The notes: generated from the letters alone by a model not told the origin. Positions 24,607-34,474 are shown, numbered from the stretch's first letter. The stretch is 64,000 nucleotides of DNA from CAYJBH01 sp964369965 (GCA_964369965.1 CAYJGF010000002.1:62001-126000), one strand, 5' to 3'. Translations and numbers: made by a program.

Positions 24607-27240
24607 TCATACCGGCAACGCGAATATCTCGTTCCAGGTGTCCCTTGTCACGATGCCGGTTATCTTTAGACCAAGTTGTTCCTGAAATTGTTTTACCGCC
24701 TCAAGGGTGCTCTCGCGGAACATGCCGTCGGTCGGCACAAAGAACGGTGTGCCGTAACGGCTTGCTATCCTATCCATGCGTTGTTGCAACGAGAGAACGG
24801 CGGGGCCGAGTGAGCCGAGTGTCAGCACATAACCGGGGTAGTCATAAGGGCAGGTATACTCACCGCTCTCGAATTTCGCCTTTTGATATACCGAAATAAG
24901 TGAGGAATAGGAGTATAAAAAAGCCTCCCATGTCACATCGTTTACAACGCCGGTTGCCTCTATTCCGACAACGCGCTGGAATCCCTTGACTGCCTCGGCG
25001 GTGGCAAGGTCATATACTCCGCTCGTGATGGGCGGCACAACACTGTCAATGTACAGCGAAATGTAGTTTAGCCAGTACTGAATAAGTGAGACCCACGAGC
25101 CGTCCGATCCCTCGAGCAGCATAAAGCCGGGATATTCCGCGAGAAAGAAAGCACGAACATTGCCGTCGTCGGCGCGCAATGTGGTGTACTGTTCGTACAG
25201 TTCATTCCAGGTTAACCTGCCGATTACACCGTCGTCGTTCAGGTCAAAAAGTCGCTGGAATTCGCGTACCGCCGCGGTTGTCAGTGCGCCGAAAAGCCCG
25301 TCATACTCAATAGGTTCAATCTCGCTGTAGTATGCCGAGAGTATAAATAGGTAGAACTGCGCCTCCTTGACCTGCTGACCCTTCGAACCCTGTCGGAGTG
25401 ATGTTCCTTCGAACGTGCCGGGGCGCTGATCCGGGTCTAAAAGATAGTTATCGGTCGCGGCATACGCCTCAAACATCTTGTCCCATGTCTCCTTTCCGAC
25501 GATGCCGTCACTTATGCTAAGACCGAAGTAGTTTTGAAAATCTATCACCGCCGCCTCGGTGGCAGTGCCGAAGATGCCGTCCGCCGTCACGCTCGGTATG
25601 TCGGTGAAGTTGTAGCTGATTATGGTCAGCCAGAACTGCACACGGCGCACGTTGTCGCCGACGGAGCCTAATCTTATCAGTGTGCCGGGGTAGACGTTCG
25701 GGCCGAGTTGCTCCGGCGGTAGGGTGTCGATGTTGAGGTTTTCATACAGCTCCTCGATGGAATTCCATGTCGCTTCGCCGACGATGCCGTCCACCTTGAG
25801 GGAATAAAAATTCTGATATGCGCGCACCGCCGCCTCGGTCGCAGGGCCGAACTGCCCATCCTCGGTGAGGCTCGGGATACTGTCGTTATACTGTCCGATA
25901 TAGTTTAGATACATCTGTAGCTGGGCGACCTTACTGCCGGAACTGCCGAGCTTTAATATCTCGCCGTCGTATCCTCCGGTCGGGGGCTCGCCGGTCGGTT
26001 TTTCCCCCTCACTGGTGAGTTGTGCGAGTTTTTTGACCGAGACATAGATATAGCTTATACTGTACCAGGTGGAGGAGCCGACGATCCCGTCGTCCACTAA
26101 ACCGAACTGGTTTTGGAATCTCTTGACCACCGTCTCGGTGCCGGTGCCGAAAACGCCGTCCGCCGTGAGTGAGCCGAAAAAGGGGAAGTCGTCCGCAATC
26201 CTGTCGAGCTGACGCTGTATCGTTTTGACATCGTCGCCGGTGGAACCGACCTTTAACGGTGTGCCGGGGTAGCTCTCCTCGACATCTTCAATATTGTTGT
26301 TCTCGTATATCGCAACGCCGTTGCCGTAGTAGTAGCGCAGTATCTGGAGCGCACTATAGCCGTCCTCGGCGAGATCCTTGCTACCCCACTGTTTCATGCC
26401 GTCACAGCTGACAATCTCGCCGTCGCAGTAGGAGGAGAAGTACGGCTCGATATTGCCGTTGTTGCGGATATAGCTGTTAAAAACACTGTCCACCAGTTGG
26501 GCGACGTTTTCAAAAACGCTGGCGTTGTGGACATATTTTTGGTCATAGCTCGGCGAGTTGGTTATCTGGAAGCTAAAGCCTCTGCTACGATACCACTCGG
26601 TGTAGACGCGATTGAGCGCAACCGACATCTGGGCGTAGATATTGGCGAGCAGTGCCTCCTCCGGCCAGGAGGGGTAGACCTCAAAAGAGGCGACGTTCTT
26701 AATATAGTCCCTAAAAGGCACGCGGACGTTGCTTGCGCTCTGGTTGGGTATGCCGAGGTGGACAACAATGTCGGTCGGGATGACCGGCTCGCTCAAAACT
26801 CGCGGTATACTGCTGATTGAAAGCGGTGATTGCCCACTGCCGCCGTCCTTTGCATAAAGGGTGTGCGGTTCTATTACAATTGTGTTTAATGAGCGATCGT
26901 AGGTCACGCCGTCGGCGATGCTCACCATTTTGACGTTCATCAATGTCGTGACCTGTGCAAATATCTGTATGCCGGTCACGCTCACCGGCTCATAACCGTC
27001 GGCTGTGACATATATGTCGTAGGTGGAATAGGGGCGCTCGGTATTGGTGACCGAGAGGGAAAGCTCACGCTCCGGCGCTTCGAGCGAGACCGCCTCGCCG
27101 AGACCGTCGGCGTTGGTGGTGTATGTATATTCATAGACTGTAGAACAATCGTTGGATTGAGTAAGGTGCACCGTCGCCGCCGACACGGGGGAGATGCCGT
27201 TCGCGGTGGTGGAGGTTACCTTTAAATAACCGGTTGCCAT
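24607..27240 (-). CDS. SpoIID-like protein with six peptidoglycan-binding domains
   Basis: 877 residues. N-terminal beta-rich domain like carboxypeptidase regulatory repeats (about 1-110), a SpoIID-like region (about 165-320; DYIKNVASFEVYPSWPEEAL is its core), then six PG_binding_1 repeats, each opening with a LxxGSxGxxV-type helix and ending in DGIVGxxTW. SpoIID relatives are peptidoglycan lytic enzymes of sporulation. No signal peptide is seen, so it may act in the mother cell, on the spore cortex, or leave by an unknown route. The fifth repeat is degenerate. AAGGAG 6 bp before the ATG. Single-gene unit, divergent from tcdA. Confidence 0.82.
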   Translation of the reverse strand: MATGYLKVTSTTANGISPVSAATVHLTQSNDCSTVYEYTYTTNADGLGEAVSLEAPERELSLSVTNTERPYSTYDIYVTADGYEPVSVTGIQIFAQVTTLMNVKMVSIADGVTYDRSLNTIVIEPHTLYAKDGGSGQSPLSISSIPRVLSEPVIPTDIVVHLGIPNQSASNVRVPFRDYIKNVASFEVYPSWPEEALLANIYAQMSVALNRVYTEWYRSRGFSFQITNSPSYDQKYVHNASVFENVAQLVDSVFNSYIRNNGNIEPYFSSYCDGEIVSCDGMKQWGSKDLAEDGYSALQILRYYYGNGVAIYENNNIEDVEESYPGTPLKVGSTGDDVKTIQRQLDRIADDFPFFGSLTADGVFGTGTETVVKRFQNQFGLVDDGIVGSSTWYSISYIYVSVKKLAQLTSEGEKPTGEPPTGGYDGEILKLGSSGSKVAQLQMYLNYIGQYNDSIPSLTEDGQFGPATEAAVRAYQNFYSLKVDGIVGEATWNSIEELYENLNIDTLPPEQLGPNVYPGTLIRLGSVGDNVRRVQFWLTIISYNFTDIPSVTADGIFGTATEAAVIDFQNYFGLSISDGIVGKETWDKMFEAYAATDNYLLDPDQRPGTFEGTSLRQGSKGQQVKEAQFYLFILSAYYSEIEPIEYDGLFGALTTAAVREFQRLFDLNDDGVIGRLTWNELYEQYTTLRADDGNVRAFFLAEYPGFMLLEGSDGSWVSLIQYWLNYISLYIDSVVPPITSGVYDLATAEAVKGFQRVVGIEATGVVNDVTWEAFLYSYSSLISVYQKAKFESGEYTCPYDYPGYVLTLGSLGPAVLSLQQRMDRIASRYGTPFFVPTDGMFRESTLEAVKQFQEQLGLKITGIVTRDTWNEIFALPV

Positions 27241-27300
27241 AAATTCTCCTTATGGGTAAATGTCTTACACTATATTATGTTTTAAAATGCATTTTTGATA

Positions 27301-27328
27301 TTGACAATTTTTTTTGAAATGTTACAAT
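27301..27328 (+). promoter_or_regulatory. Sigma-A promoter of tcdA-nagA
   Basis: TTGACA (27301-27306), 16 bp, TACAAT (27323-27328), 31 bp before the tcdA start codon. Confidence 0.7.
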
Positions 27329-27359
27329 GAAAATGGAATGACAAACATGCAGGGAGTCC

Positions 27360-28076
27360 ATGGACAACATTTTCTCGCGCACTATACCCATTTTTGGTAA
27401 AAAAGGGCTTGAAAAGCTCTCTTACAGCGTCGTTGCGGTGTTTGGACTCGGCGGTGTCGGTGGCTATGCGGCGGAGGCGCTCGCGAGGTGCGGTGTCGGT
27501 CGCCTGATTATCGTCGACGGAGACAGTTTTGATTACAGCAACCTCAATCGTCAGATTTTTGCCCTGCACTCCACCATAGGGCGACGCAAAACGCAGGTTG
27601 CAAACGAGCGACTGACCGACATCAACCCGAATATCGATATAACGGAGGTAGACAAATTTATCACGGCAGATAATTTTGACGAGCTTGATTTTAGTGAGGT
27701 GGACTATGTAATCGACGCGATAGACACACTTAGCACAAAACTTTTGATAATCGAGCGATGTATAAATGATAACATTGGCATAATCAGCTCGATGGGAACC
27801 GGCGGCAAGGTTGATATCACTGCTCTAAAGGTTGACAAAATCGAAAGGACCTCCGTTTGCCCACTCGCACGGGTGATGAGGAGGGAGCTGAAAAAGCGCG
27901 GCATATCGGGTGTCGAGTGTGTATATTCCACCGAGCAAAGCGGTGCTTGCACCGACCAAAGTCATAAAGATGGCACAAGACCGGCACCGTCAAGCGCCAT
28001 ATTCGTACCGGCTGCGGCAGGGCTGATGCTCGCACAGCATGTGGTTACAAATATTGTTGATAAGGAGATAATATGA
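27360..28076 (+). CDS. tcdA: tRNA threonylcarbamoyladenosine dehydratase
   Basis: 238 residues, E1-like (ThiF/MoeB) fold. The ATP site FGLGGVGGYAAEAL is near residue 25, followed by VDGDSFDYSNLNRQ and DAIDT. TcdA cyclises t6A at position 37 of ANN-decoding tRNAs to ct6A. A cysteine lies in the expected region (QSGACTDQ), with no C-terminal sulphur-carrier domain, which argues against MoeB or ThiF proper. AGGGAG lies close to the ATG. It overlaps nagA by 4 bp (ATGA). Confidence 0.88.
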   Translation: MDNIFSRTIPIFGKKGLEKLSYSVVAVFGLGGVGGYAAEALARCGVGRLIIVDGDSFDYSNLNRQIFALHSTIGRRKTQVANERLTDINPNIDITEVDKFITADNFDELDFSEVDYVIDAIDTLSTKLLIIERCINDNIGIISSMGTGGKVDITALKVDKIERTSVCPLARVMRRELKKRGISGVECVYSTEQSGACTDQSHKDGTRPAPSSAIFVPAAAGLMLAQHVVTNIVDKEII

Positions 28077-29194
28077 AAATAATAAAGAACGGTAAGGTGT
28101 TTTTTCGCGGCAATTTTACTAATGTGGACATCGGGATTGATGAGGGGCGCATTTCGGCAATTTCCCCCTCACTTGACGGCGATCTGCTTTTTGATGCTGA
28201 GGGCTGTTTAGTCCTGCCTGGGCTGGTGGATATCCACACCCACGGCTGTGACGGCGTCGACTTTTGTGACGGGAATGACGGCGACCTGGAGCGCATGGCG
28301 ACCTTCCTCGCCAAAAACGGCACCACCTCATTTTTAGGCACCTCCATGTCCTTTTCGGAGGAGATTTTGACACCTCTTTTTGAGCGTGCAGGGCGATTTG
28401 TCCATCTTCCACAGGACGGCATGGCGGTCATGTGGGGGATAAATATGGAGGGGCCGTATATCAACACAAAGAAAAAGGGCGCACAGAGCGACAAACATAT
28501 CACAAAACCGGATGTTGAGGCTTTTAACCGCCTGTATGATGTCGGTTTTGGCACCATCCGCCTTGTTGACCTCGCGCCGGAGTGTGAGGGGGCGACGGAT
28601 TTTATTTCGGAAATAAGCGGAATGTGCACCGTCTCGCTCGCGCACACCGATGCGGATTATGACACCGCGGCGGCGGCTTTTTTCGCCGGTGCAAAGCATG
28701 TCACACACCTTTTTAACGCGATGCGACCCTATCATCACCGTGAGCCGGCACTCATCGGCGCGGCAGGGGATTTTGCAAGCTCGGTCGAGATTATTTCGGA
28801 CGGCATACATCTCGATGCCTCGGTGGTGCGAAATACCTTCCGGCAGTTTGAGGGCAGGGTTTGCCTTGTCAGCGACTCCATGTCCGCCACCGGTCTTGAA
28901 AATGGGGAGTATACCCTCGGCGGTCAAAAGGTCGTTATGGAGGACGGACGTTGCACCCTCGAGGACGGCACCATCGCCGGCAGTGCAAACACGCTTTCAA
29001 AATATCTGCAATGCGCAATATCGTTCGGTGTGCCGGAGCGCGAGGCAATACTCGCCGCAACACAAAATCCGGCAAAGGCGGTAGGCATCGACGACGAGGT
29101 TGGCAGTATAGAGGTAGGCAAAAGAGCAGATTTTTATATCACCGATGGAGGGTATAATAAGGAAGTGGTTGTTTTGAACGGCGAAAAGATATAA
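28073..29194 (+). CDS. nagA: N-acetylglucosamine-6-phosphate deacetylase
   Basis: 373 residues, amidohydrolase fold. Metal-site motif DIHTHGCDGVD near residue 60; EGPYIN, the HxFNAM block (THLFNAMRPYHHREP) and SDSM with the catalytic Asp follow. It deacetylates GlcNAc-6-phosphate to glucosamine-6-phosphate in amino-sugar recycling, which suits an organism remodelling peptidoglycan. AAGGAG lies 5 bp before the ATG, inside the tcdA end. No nagB or nagE is adjacent. Confidence 0.93.
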   Translation: MKIIKNGKVFFRGNFTNVDIGIDEGRISAISPSLDGDLLFDAEGCLVLPGLVDIHTHGCDGVDFCDGNDGDLERMATFLAKNGTTSFLGTSMSFSEEILTPLFERAGRFVHLPQDGMAVMWGINMEGPYINTKKKGAQSDKHITKPDVEAFNRLYDVGFGTIRLVDLAPECEGATDFISEISGMCTVSLAHTDADYDTAAAAFFAGAKHVTHLFNAMRPYHHREPALIGAAGDFASSVEIISDGIHLDASVVRNTFRQFEGRVCLVSDSMSATGLENGEYTLGGQKVVMEDGRCTLEDGTIAGSANTLSKYLQCAISFGVPEREAILAATQNPAKAVGIDDEVGSIEVGKRADFYITDGGYNKEVVVLNGEKI

Positions 29195-29199
29195 AAATC

Positions 29200-29228
29200 T
29201 TTACAACAAAAAACATATATAGTATAAT
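29200..29228 (+). promoter_or_regulatory. Sigma-A promoter of the CofE-like gene
   Basis: TTTACA (29200-29205), 17 bp, TATAAT (29223-29228), right after the nagA stop. Confidence 0.75.
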
Positions 29229-29284
29229 GTAAAAGCAGTCGCCGTTTTAAGCGACATTAAAAAGGGTGAAAGGAACAACAAACT

Positions 29285-30484
29285 ATGTCAAGATTGATAG
29301 GTACCGTATCCCGTGGCGTTCGTGCGCCGATAATCCGTGAGGGAGATGACATCAAAAAGATTGTCGTCACAAGCGTTTTAGAGGCGGTGCGCTCCGCCGA
29401 TATCGAGCTTGCCGATAAGGACGTCGTCGGCATAACCGAGGCTGTCGTCGCACGTGCTCAGGGCAACTATGCCACCACCGAAAATATAGCGAGCGATGTC
29501 GCCGCCAAGTTTAAATCCGATCACATCGGCGTCATCTTCCCGATACTTAGCCGCAACCGCTTTGCAATCTGCCTGCGCGGCATTGCCAAGGGTGTGAAAA
29601 AAATCACCCTGATGATGAGCTACCCCTCTGATGAGGTCGGCAACCACCTTGTCGATATGGACGACCTCGATGAAAAGGGTGTTAACCCCTGGACCGACGT
29701 TCTAAACGAGCAGAAATATCGCGAGCTGTTTGGCTATAAAAAACACACCTTTACCGGTGTTGACTATGTGCAGTATTATTCCGACCTTATCCGTGAGGAG
29801 GGTGCCGAGGCAGAGGTTATCTTTGCCAACGACTGCCGTAAGATTTTGGACTATACAAAGGATGTGCTCTGCTGTGATATCCACACTCGTGAGCGCTCAA
29901 AACGACTGCTCAAAGCGGCAGGGGCAAACATCGTCCTTGGTCTTGACGACATCATGACCGCGCCGATAGGCGGCAGTGGTTGCAACCCGACATATGGTCT
30001 GCTCGGTTCCAACAAGGCGACGGAGGGCACTGTCAAGCTGTTCCCGACCGGTTGTGAGCAACTGGTGATGGATATACAGGCGGAGTTCTACGCCAAGACC
30101 GGCAGTAAAATTGAGGTGCTTGTCTACGGCGACGGCGCTTTTAAAGACCCTGTAGGCAAAATTTGGGAGCTTGCCGACCCGGTCGTCTCTCCCGGTCATA
30201 CACCGGGACTTGACGGCACGCCGAACGAGCTGAAACTCAAATACCTCGCCGACAACGACTTCGCCGACCTCAAAGGTGAGGAACTTAAAGAGGCTATATC
30301 CAAAACCATCATAGAAAAGGACAAACAGAATAAAAGCCTTGTCGGACAGATGGCAACGCAGGGCACAACACCGAGGCGCCTCACCGACCTCATAGGCTCA
30401 CTGTGCGACCTCACCTCCGGCAGTGGAGACAAAGGCACCCCGATAATATTGATACAGGGGTATTTTGATAATTATACGGACTGA
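29285..30484 (+). CDS. Coenzyme F420-0:L-glutamate ligase (CofE)-like protein
   Basis: 399 residues. N-terminal part (RGVRAPIIREGDD, DVVGITEAVVARAQG, FPILSRNRF) matches the CofE family, which adds glutamate to F420-0 in archaea and actinobacteria. This branch is widespread in Clostridia that are not known to make F420, and it is longer (CofE is about 250 residues), so the real substrate is uncertain; another amide or peptide ligation is possible. Own promoter, GGTGAAAGGA site upstream, and a strong palindromic terminator element downstream: monocistronic. Confidence 0.75.
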   Translation: MSRLIGTVSRGVRAPIIREGDDIKKIVVTSVLEAVRSADIELADKDVVGITEAVVARAQGNYATTENIASDVAAKFKSDHIGVIFPILSRNRFAICLRGIAKGVKKITLMMSYPSDEVGNHLVDMDDLDEKGVNPWTDVLNEQKYRELFGYKKHTFTGVDYVQYYSDLIREEGAEAEVIFANDCRKILDYTKDVLCCDIHTRERSKRLLKAAGANIVLGLDDIMTAPIGGSGCNPTYGLLGSNKATEGTVKLFPTGCEQLVMDIQAEFYAKTGSKIEVLVYGDGAFKDPVGKIWELADPVVSPGHTPGLDGTPNELKLKYLADNDFADLKGEELKEAISKTIIEKDKQNKSLVGQMATQGTTPRRLTDLIGSLCDLTSGSGDKGTPIILIQGYFDNYTD

Positions 30485-30498
30485 ATTTTCAGTTGTGT

Positions 30499-30558
30499 TG
30501 TAGGGGCGACCTTTGGTCGTCCGACATCACCGATGGACGACCGAAGGTCGCCCCTACA
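30499..30558. repeat. REP-like palindrome acting as bidirectional terminator
   Basis: Two 24-bp arms (30499-30522 and 30535-30558), complementary except for one G-U pair, with a 12-nt loop. The outer half has the TGTAGGGGCGACC type of sequence that I know as a common dispersed palindrome of clostridial genomes. It lies between convergent genes and should fold into a very stable hairpin. Confidence 0.75.
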
Positions 30559-30559
30559 A

Positions 30560-31264
30560 TCACACAAACTTCTCCGCTAAACTCGCAAGCTTCTGCGATG
30601 CGGTTATCGTCCCTCCCGTTATCGCGTCGGCGAGCTCACGGTTGGGGCGCACCAACCAGTGCTCTGTGCCCTTGGTCATGCGAACCGTCACCTCATTTGT
30701 CACCGTGTTCTCGGCGAGCGCCTCTATGTCGGACAGCATAATGAGGGCGACCTCCTCCACCGTGTCCTGCACTAAAACCTCGTCCGAGAACAGATTTTTA
30801 GCGTATACCACGGCAAATTCCTCTATAAACCGCTCCACAATAGCCTCCCCATCGGGGGTGGTGAGCGAGATGGTGAGGAGTGCCTCGTCGTCTACGATAT
30901 TACTGCTTAAAATCTGATAGTCAAGGTGAGTGTACAGCTCTGACATTATGGTGGTCAACGAATCGGATACCGTGTCAGCGTCGATGTTATACTGTTCCAA
31001 AAAATCGGTATTTGTCATATTCTCCGCCGTTATTTCGCTGTCCTCGTCGAAAAAGATGTATTGTTGCAAAACGTCCGCCTCTGCCGATTTTAACGCCTGT
31101 AAAGCGAGGTTCAGGCTCTCCTGAGGTGTCGGGAACGTCGGCTCGCTCGGCGGCAATTCCGGCTGTGGCACCGGCGGTAATTGATAGCAACTTGTAAAAA
31201 AAAAGACGGCGAGCAATAAAAACGCGAAGGAGGATATTTTTATCCCGAGTAAAAAATTCTTCAT
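30560..31264 (-). CDS. Lipoprotein of unknown function
   Basis: 234 residues. A lipoprotein signal peptide is clear: basic n-region, hydrophobic core and lipobox FTSC with the lipidated Cys near residue 26, then a Pro-rich linker (PPVPQPELPPSEP). The mature part is acidic with alternating helices and strands and ends in RMTKGTEHWLVRPNREL, which resembles the DUF5105/DUF4878-like fold of small secreted lipoproteins; the family is not certain. ATG at 31264 has AAAGGA 8 bp upstream; a TTG 6 bp further up is less likely. Divergent from the polyamine operon. Anchored on the outer face of the membrane. Confidence 0.75.
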   Translation of the reverse strand: MKNFLLGIKISSFAFLLLAVFFFTSCYQLPPVPQPELPPSEPTFPTPQESLNLALQALKSAEADVLQQYIFFDEDSEITAENMTNTDFLEQYNIDADTVSDSLTTIMSELYTHLDYQILSSNIVDDEALLTISLTTPDGEAIVERFIEEFAVVYAKNLFSDEVLVQDTVEEVALIMLSDIEALAENTVTNEVTVRMTKGTEHWLVRPNRELADAITGGTITASQKLASLAEKFV

Positions 31265-31381
31265 TTTCAATTTCCTTTTGTAAATAATTTGTAACCTTTA
31301 ATTTTTATTATTTCCCATTATCGGCTATTATACATCAATCTCGAGCAAAATTTTGTCATTTTCTGAAAGGGTCAACTATCA

Positions 31382-32149
31382 ATGGCGGACAAACTCCATC
31401 TTTACGGTTTTAACAACCTCACAAAGTCGCTTAGCTTCAATATCTATGACATATGTTACGCCAAGACCGAGAGGGAACAGCGGGACTATATTAAATATAT
31501 CAACAAGCAGTATAACTCCGACCGCCTGACCGATATTTTAACCAAGCTCACCAACATGATCGGTGCGACGGTGCTCAACATCTCAAAGCAGGACTACGAG
31601 CCGCAGGGCGCGTCGGTCACCTTTTTGATTGCGGAGGAGAGCATGTATAAAAAGCGCAGTGGTGAGACACAGGTGGCGCACCTTGACAAGAGCCATGTGA
31701 CGGTGCACACCTACCCCGAGTACCACCCCGAGAGTTCCATAGCGACCTTTAGGGTGGATATCGACGTTGCGACCTGTGGTGAGATTACGCCGCTGTCCAC
31801 GCTTGACTTCCTTGTCAACAGCTTTGAGTCCGATATTATTACGCTTGACTACCGTGTGCGTGGCTTCACCCGTGAGATGAACGGCAACAAGCTCTTTATC
31901 GACCACGAGATAACCTCCATTCAGGACTATATCGATGAGGAAACTCTGCGCAGATACGACGCTATAGATATCAACGTCTACCAGTCCAACATCTTCCACA
32001 CCAAGATGTTGATTAAAGATATCGTACTTCAAAACTATCTCTTCAACGCCGACACTTATGAAATTTCACCTAAAATTCGTCTCGACATCACCAACGCACT
32101 GCGCCGTGAGATGATTGAGATTTTCAGCGGAACAAATATATATCGCTAA
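31382..32149 (+). CDS. speD: S-adenosylmethionine decarboxylase proenzyme
   Basis: 255 residues, E. coli-like class 1A size. The self-cleavage serine that becomes the pyruvoyl group is in LDKSHVTVHTYPE near residue 103; the downstream Cys of the active site is in DVATCGEITP. It makes decarboxylated SAM, the aminopropyl donor for spermidine. First gene of the seven-gene polyamine operon; a GAAAGGG site lies before the ATG. Confidence 0.93.
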   Translation: MADKLHLYGFNNLTKSLSFNIYDICYAKTEREQRDYIKYINKQYNSDRLTDILTKLTNMIGATVLNISKQDYEPQGASVTFLIAEESMYKKRSGETQVAHLDKSHVTVHTYPEYHPESSIATFRVDIDVATCGEITPLSTLDFLVNSFESDIITLDYRVRGFTREMNGNKLFIDHEITSIQDYIDEETLRRYDAIDINVYQSNIFHTKMLIKDIVLQNYLFNADTYEISPKIRLDITNALRREMIEIFSGTNIYR

Positions 32150-32169
32150 TAAAGGAAGATATTAAGATA

Positions 32170-33618
32170 TTGAACAACCAGAAAAAAGCACCGATTTTAA
32201 AGGCTTTAACCGAGCTTAAAAATAATAAAACAGTCCCGTTCGATGTTCCGGGGCACAAACGCGGTCGTGGCAACCCGGAACTGCGCGAGTTTTTGGGCGA
32301 ACAGTGCATGAGCGTCGATGTCAACTCCATGCAATGTCTTGACAACCTGTGCCACCCTACCGGCGTTATAATGGAGGCGGAGATGCTCTGTGCCGAGGCA
32401 TTCGGTGCGGCGCACGCGTTTTTTATGGTGGGGGGGACGACCTCGTCGGTGCAGGCGATGATACTCGCCTCGGTAAAACGTGACGAGAAGATTATACTGC
32501 CACGCAACGTCCACCAGAGTGTCATCAATTCGTTGATACTCACCGGAGCGGTGCCGGTCTACATCAACCCGAGCATCGACAAAACTCTCGGCATTACGCT
32601 CGGCATGTCACTTCTCGACGTGAAAAATGCGATAGAACAAAACCCCGATGCCAAGGCGGTGCTTATCAACAACCCGACCTACTACGGCATATGCTCCGAC
32701 CTATCCTCCATTACAAAGCTCGCCCATGATAACGACATGCTTGTCTTGGTGGACGAGGCGCACGGCACCCACTTTTATTTCGGCGACGACCTGCCGGTAT
32801 CCGCCATGAGTGTCGGTGCCGACATGGCGAGCGTGAGTATGCACAAATCCGGTGGTTCACTTACCCAAAGCTCGGTTTTGCTGTGCGGTGAGCAGGTCAA
32901 CGAGCATTATATCCGTCAGATAATCAACCTCACCCAGACGACCAGTGCCAGCTATCTCCTGCTCTCCAGCCTTGACATCTCGCGGCGCAACCTTGCCCTT
33001 GACGGCAAGCGCATCTTTGAAAAGGTCATGAACATGGCGCAATACGCAAGGGGGGAGATTAACGAGATAGGGGATTATTACGCCTATTCTCGTGAGCTGA
33101 TAAACGGCGACAGTATATTTGATTTTGATGCGACAAAACTCTCGGTCAACACGTTGGCTCTCGGGCTTGCCGGTGTGGAGGTATACGACATTCTGCGTGA
33201 CGAGTATGACATTCAGGTGGAGTTCGGCGATGTTGGCAATATTTTAGCCTACATCTCGGTCGGCGATAAGAAAAAGAGCATCGAGCGCTTCATTAGCGCG
33301 CTTGCCCAGATAAAACGGCACTACAAGCGAGAGCGCCGCGGCATGATTGAGAGCGAGTATATCAGCCCCAACGTCGTTATCAGCCCTCAAAGTGCATTTT
33401 ATGCCGATAAAAAGAGCGTCCCCCTTGATGAGTGTGTCGGGGCGGTGTCGGGCGAATTTGTAATCTGCTATCCACCCGGCATACCGGTTTTAGCCCCGGG
33501 GGAGAGGATAACGGCGCAGATTGTGGACTATATCCACTACACCAAGGATAAAGGGAGCAAACTCACCGGACCGCAGAGCCTCGATATTTCCGAGCTTAAA
33601 GTTTTAAAAGAGGTTTAA
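32170..33618 (+). CDS. speA: Orn/Lys/Arg decarboxylase, probable arginine decarboxylase
   Basis: 482 residues, PLP-dependent fold type I of the compact Bacillus SpeA/YaaO type. Motifs: DVPGHKRG near residue 25, VDEAHGTH (PLP-pyridine Asp) and the PLP-lysine in SMHKSGGSLTQSS. Because speB (agmatinase) is in the same operon, arginine is the likely substrate, giving agmatine; lysine or ornithine cannot be excluded from sequence. TTG start at 32170 with AAAGGAAG about 11 bp upstream. It is 1 bp away from speE. Confidence 0.88.
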   Translation: MNNQKKAPILKALTELKNNKTVPFDVPGHKRGRGNPELREFLGEQCMSVDVNSMQCLDNLCHPTGVIMEAEMLCAEAFGAAHAFFMVGGTTSSVQAMILASVKRDEKIILPRNVHQSVINSLILTGAVPVYINPSIDKTLGITLGMSLLDVKNAIEQNPDAKAVLINNPTYYGICSDLSSITKLAHDNDMLVLVDEAHGTHFYFGDDLPVSAMSVGADMASVSMHKSGGSLTQSSVLLCGEQVNEHYIRQIINLTQTTSASYLLLSSLDISRRNLALDGKRIFEKVMNMAQYARGEINEIGDYYAYSRELINGDSIFDFDATKLSVNTLALGLAGVEVYDILRDEYDIQVEFGDVGNILAYISVGDKKKSIERFISALAQIKRHYKRERRGMIESEYISPNVVISPQSAFYADKKSVPLDECVGAVSGEFVICYPPGIPVLAPGERITAQIVDYIHYTKDKGSKLTGPQSLDISELKVLKEV

Positions 33619-33619
33619 A

Positions 33620-34474
33620 ATGGACAATCTATGGTACAGCGAATATCACAGCGAGAATGTCAAGCTGTCAATCAAGGTCAAAAGGCAACTGCATTTTGAG
33701 CAGAGCGACTATCAGGCAATTTCCGTCTTTGACAGCAAGGACTATGGGCGTTTTTTGACGCTGGACGGCGTGATGATGTTGACCGAAAAGGATGAGTTTA
33801 TCTATCATGAGATGATGACCCACGTGCCTATGGCGATAAACCCCGACATTGAAAATGTCCTCGTTATCGGTGCCGGTGACGGCGGTGTTGCGAGGGAGCT
33901 GGTCAAATATGACAGCGTTAAAAATATCGACGTGGTGGAGATAGATGAGCGCGTAATTGCGGTCTGCCGTGAGTATTTGCAAAAGACCGCCTGCGGATTT
34001 GACAGCGAAAAGGTCAAAATCCACATACAGGACGGCATACGCTTTATCCGTAAGATAGAAAATATATACGACCTTATAATTGTGGACTCCACCGACCCAT
34101 CCGGCCCCGGTGAGGTGCTGTTCACCAAGGAGTTTTACAGCAACTGTTACAGCGCGCTGACCAAAAACGGCATAATGGTCAACCAGAACGAGAGCCCCTT
34201 TTATAAAGAGGACGCGAGGGAGATGCAACAGGCGCACAAGCGGATAGTGAAGTGCTTTGACCTCTCAAAACTCTATCAGGCGCACATACCGACCTACCCG
34301 TCGGGGCATTGGATGTTCGGCTTTGCCTCCAAAGGTCTGCACCCCCTGCGTGACCTCGATGCCGACCGCTGGAACGCCCTCGATATCAAGACAAAATACT
34401 ACACCACCAACCTGCACAAAGGTGCTTTTTATCTGCCGAAATATGTGGAGGAGATGCTGAAAAAGTATGAATAG
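33620..34474 (+). CDS. speE: Spermidine synthase
   Basis: 284 residues. Transfers the aminopropyl group of decarboxylated SAM to putrescine. Motifs: LTEKDEFIYHEM, VIGAGDGGVARE (the dcSAM site), DSTDPSGPGE with catalytic Asp. Overlaps speB by 8 bp. Supplied with donor by SpeD and with putrescine by SpeA/SpeB, all from the same operon. Confidence 0.95.
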   Translation: MDNLWYSEYHSENVKLSIKVKRQLHFEQSDYQAISVFDSKDYGRFLTLDGVMMLTEKDEFIYHEMMTHVPMAINPDIENVLVIGAGDGGVARELVKYDSVKNIDVVEIDERVIAVCREYLQKTACGFDSEKVKIHIQDGIRFIRKIENIYDLIIVDSTDPSGPGEVLFTKEFYSNCYSALTKNGIMVNQNESPFYKEDAREMQQAHKRIVKCFDLSKLYQAHIPTYPSGHWMFGFASKGLHPLRDLDADRWNALDIKTKYYTTNLHKGAFYLPKYVEEMLKKYE

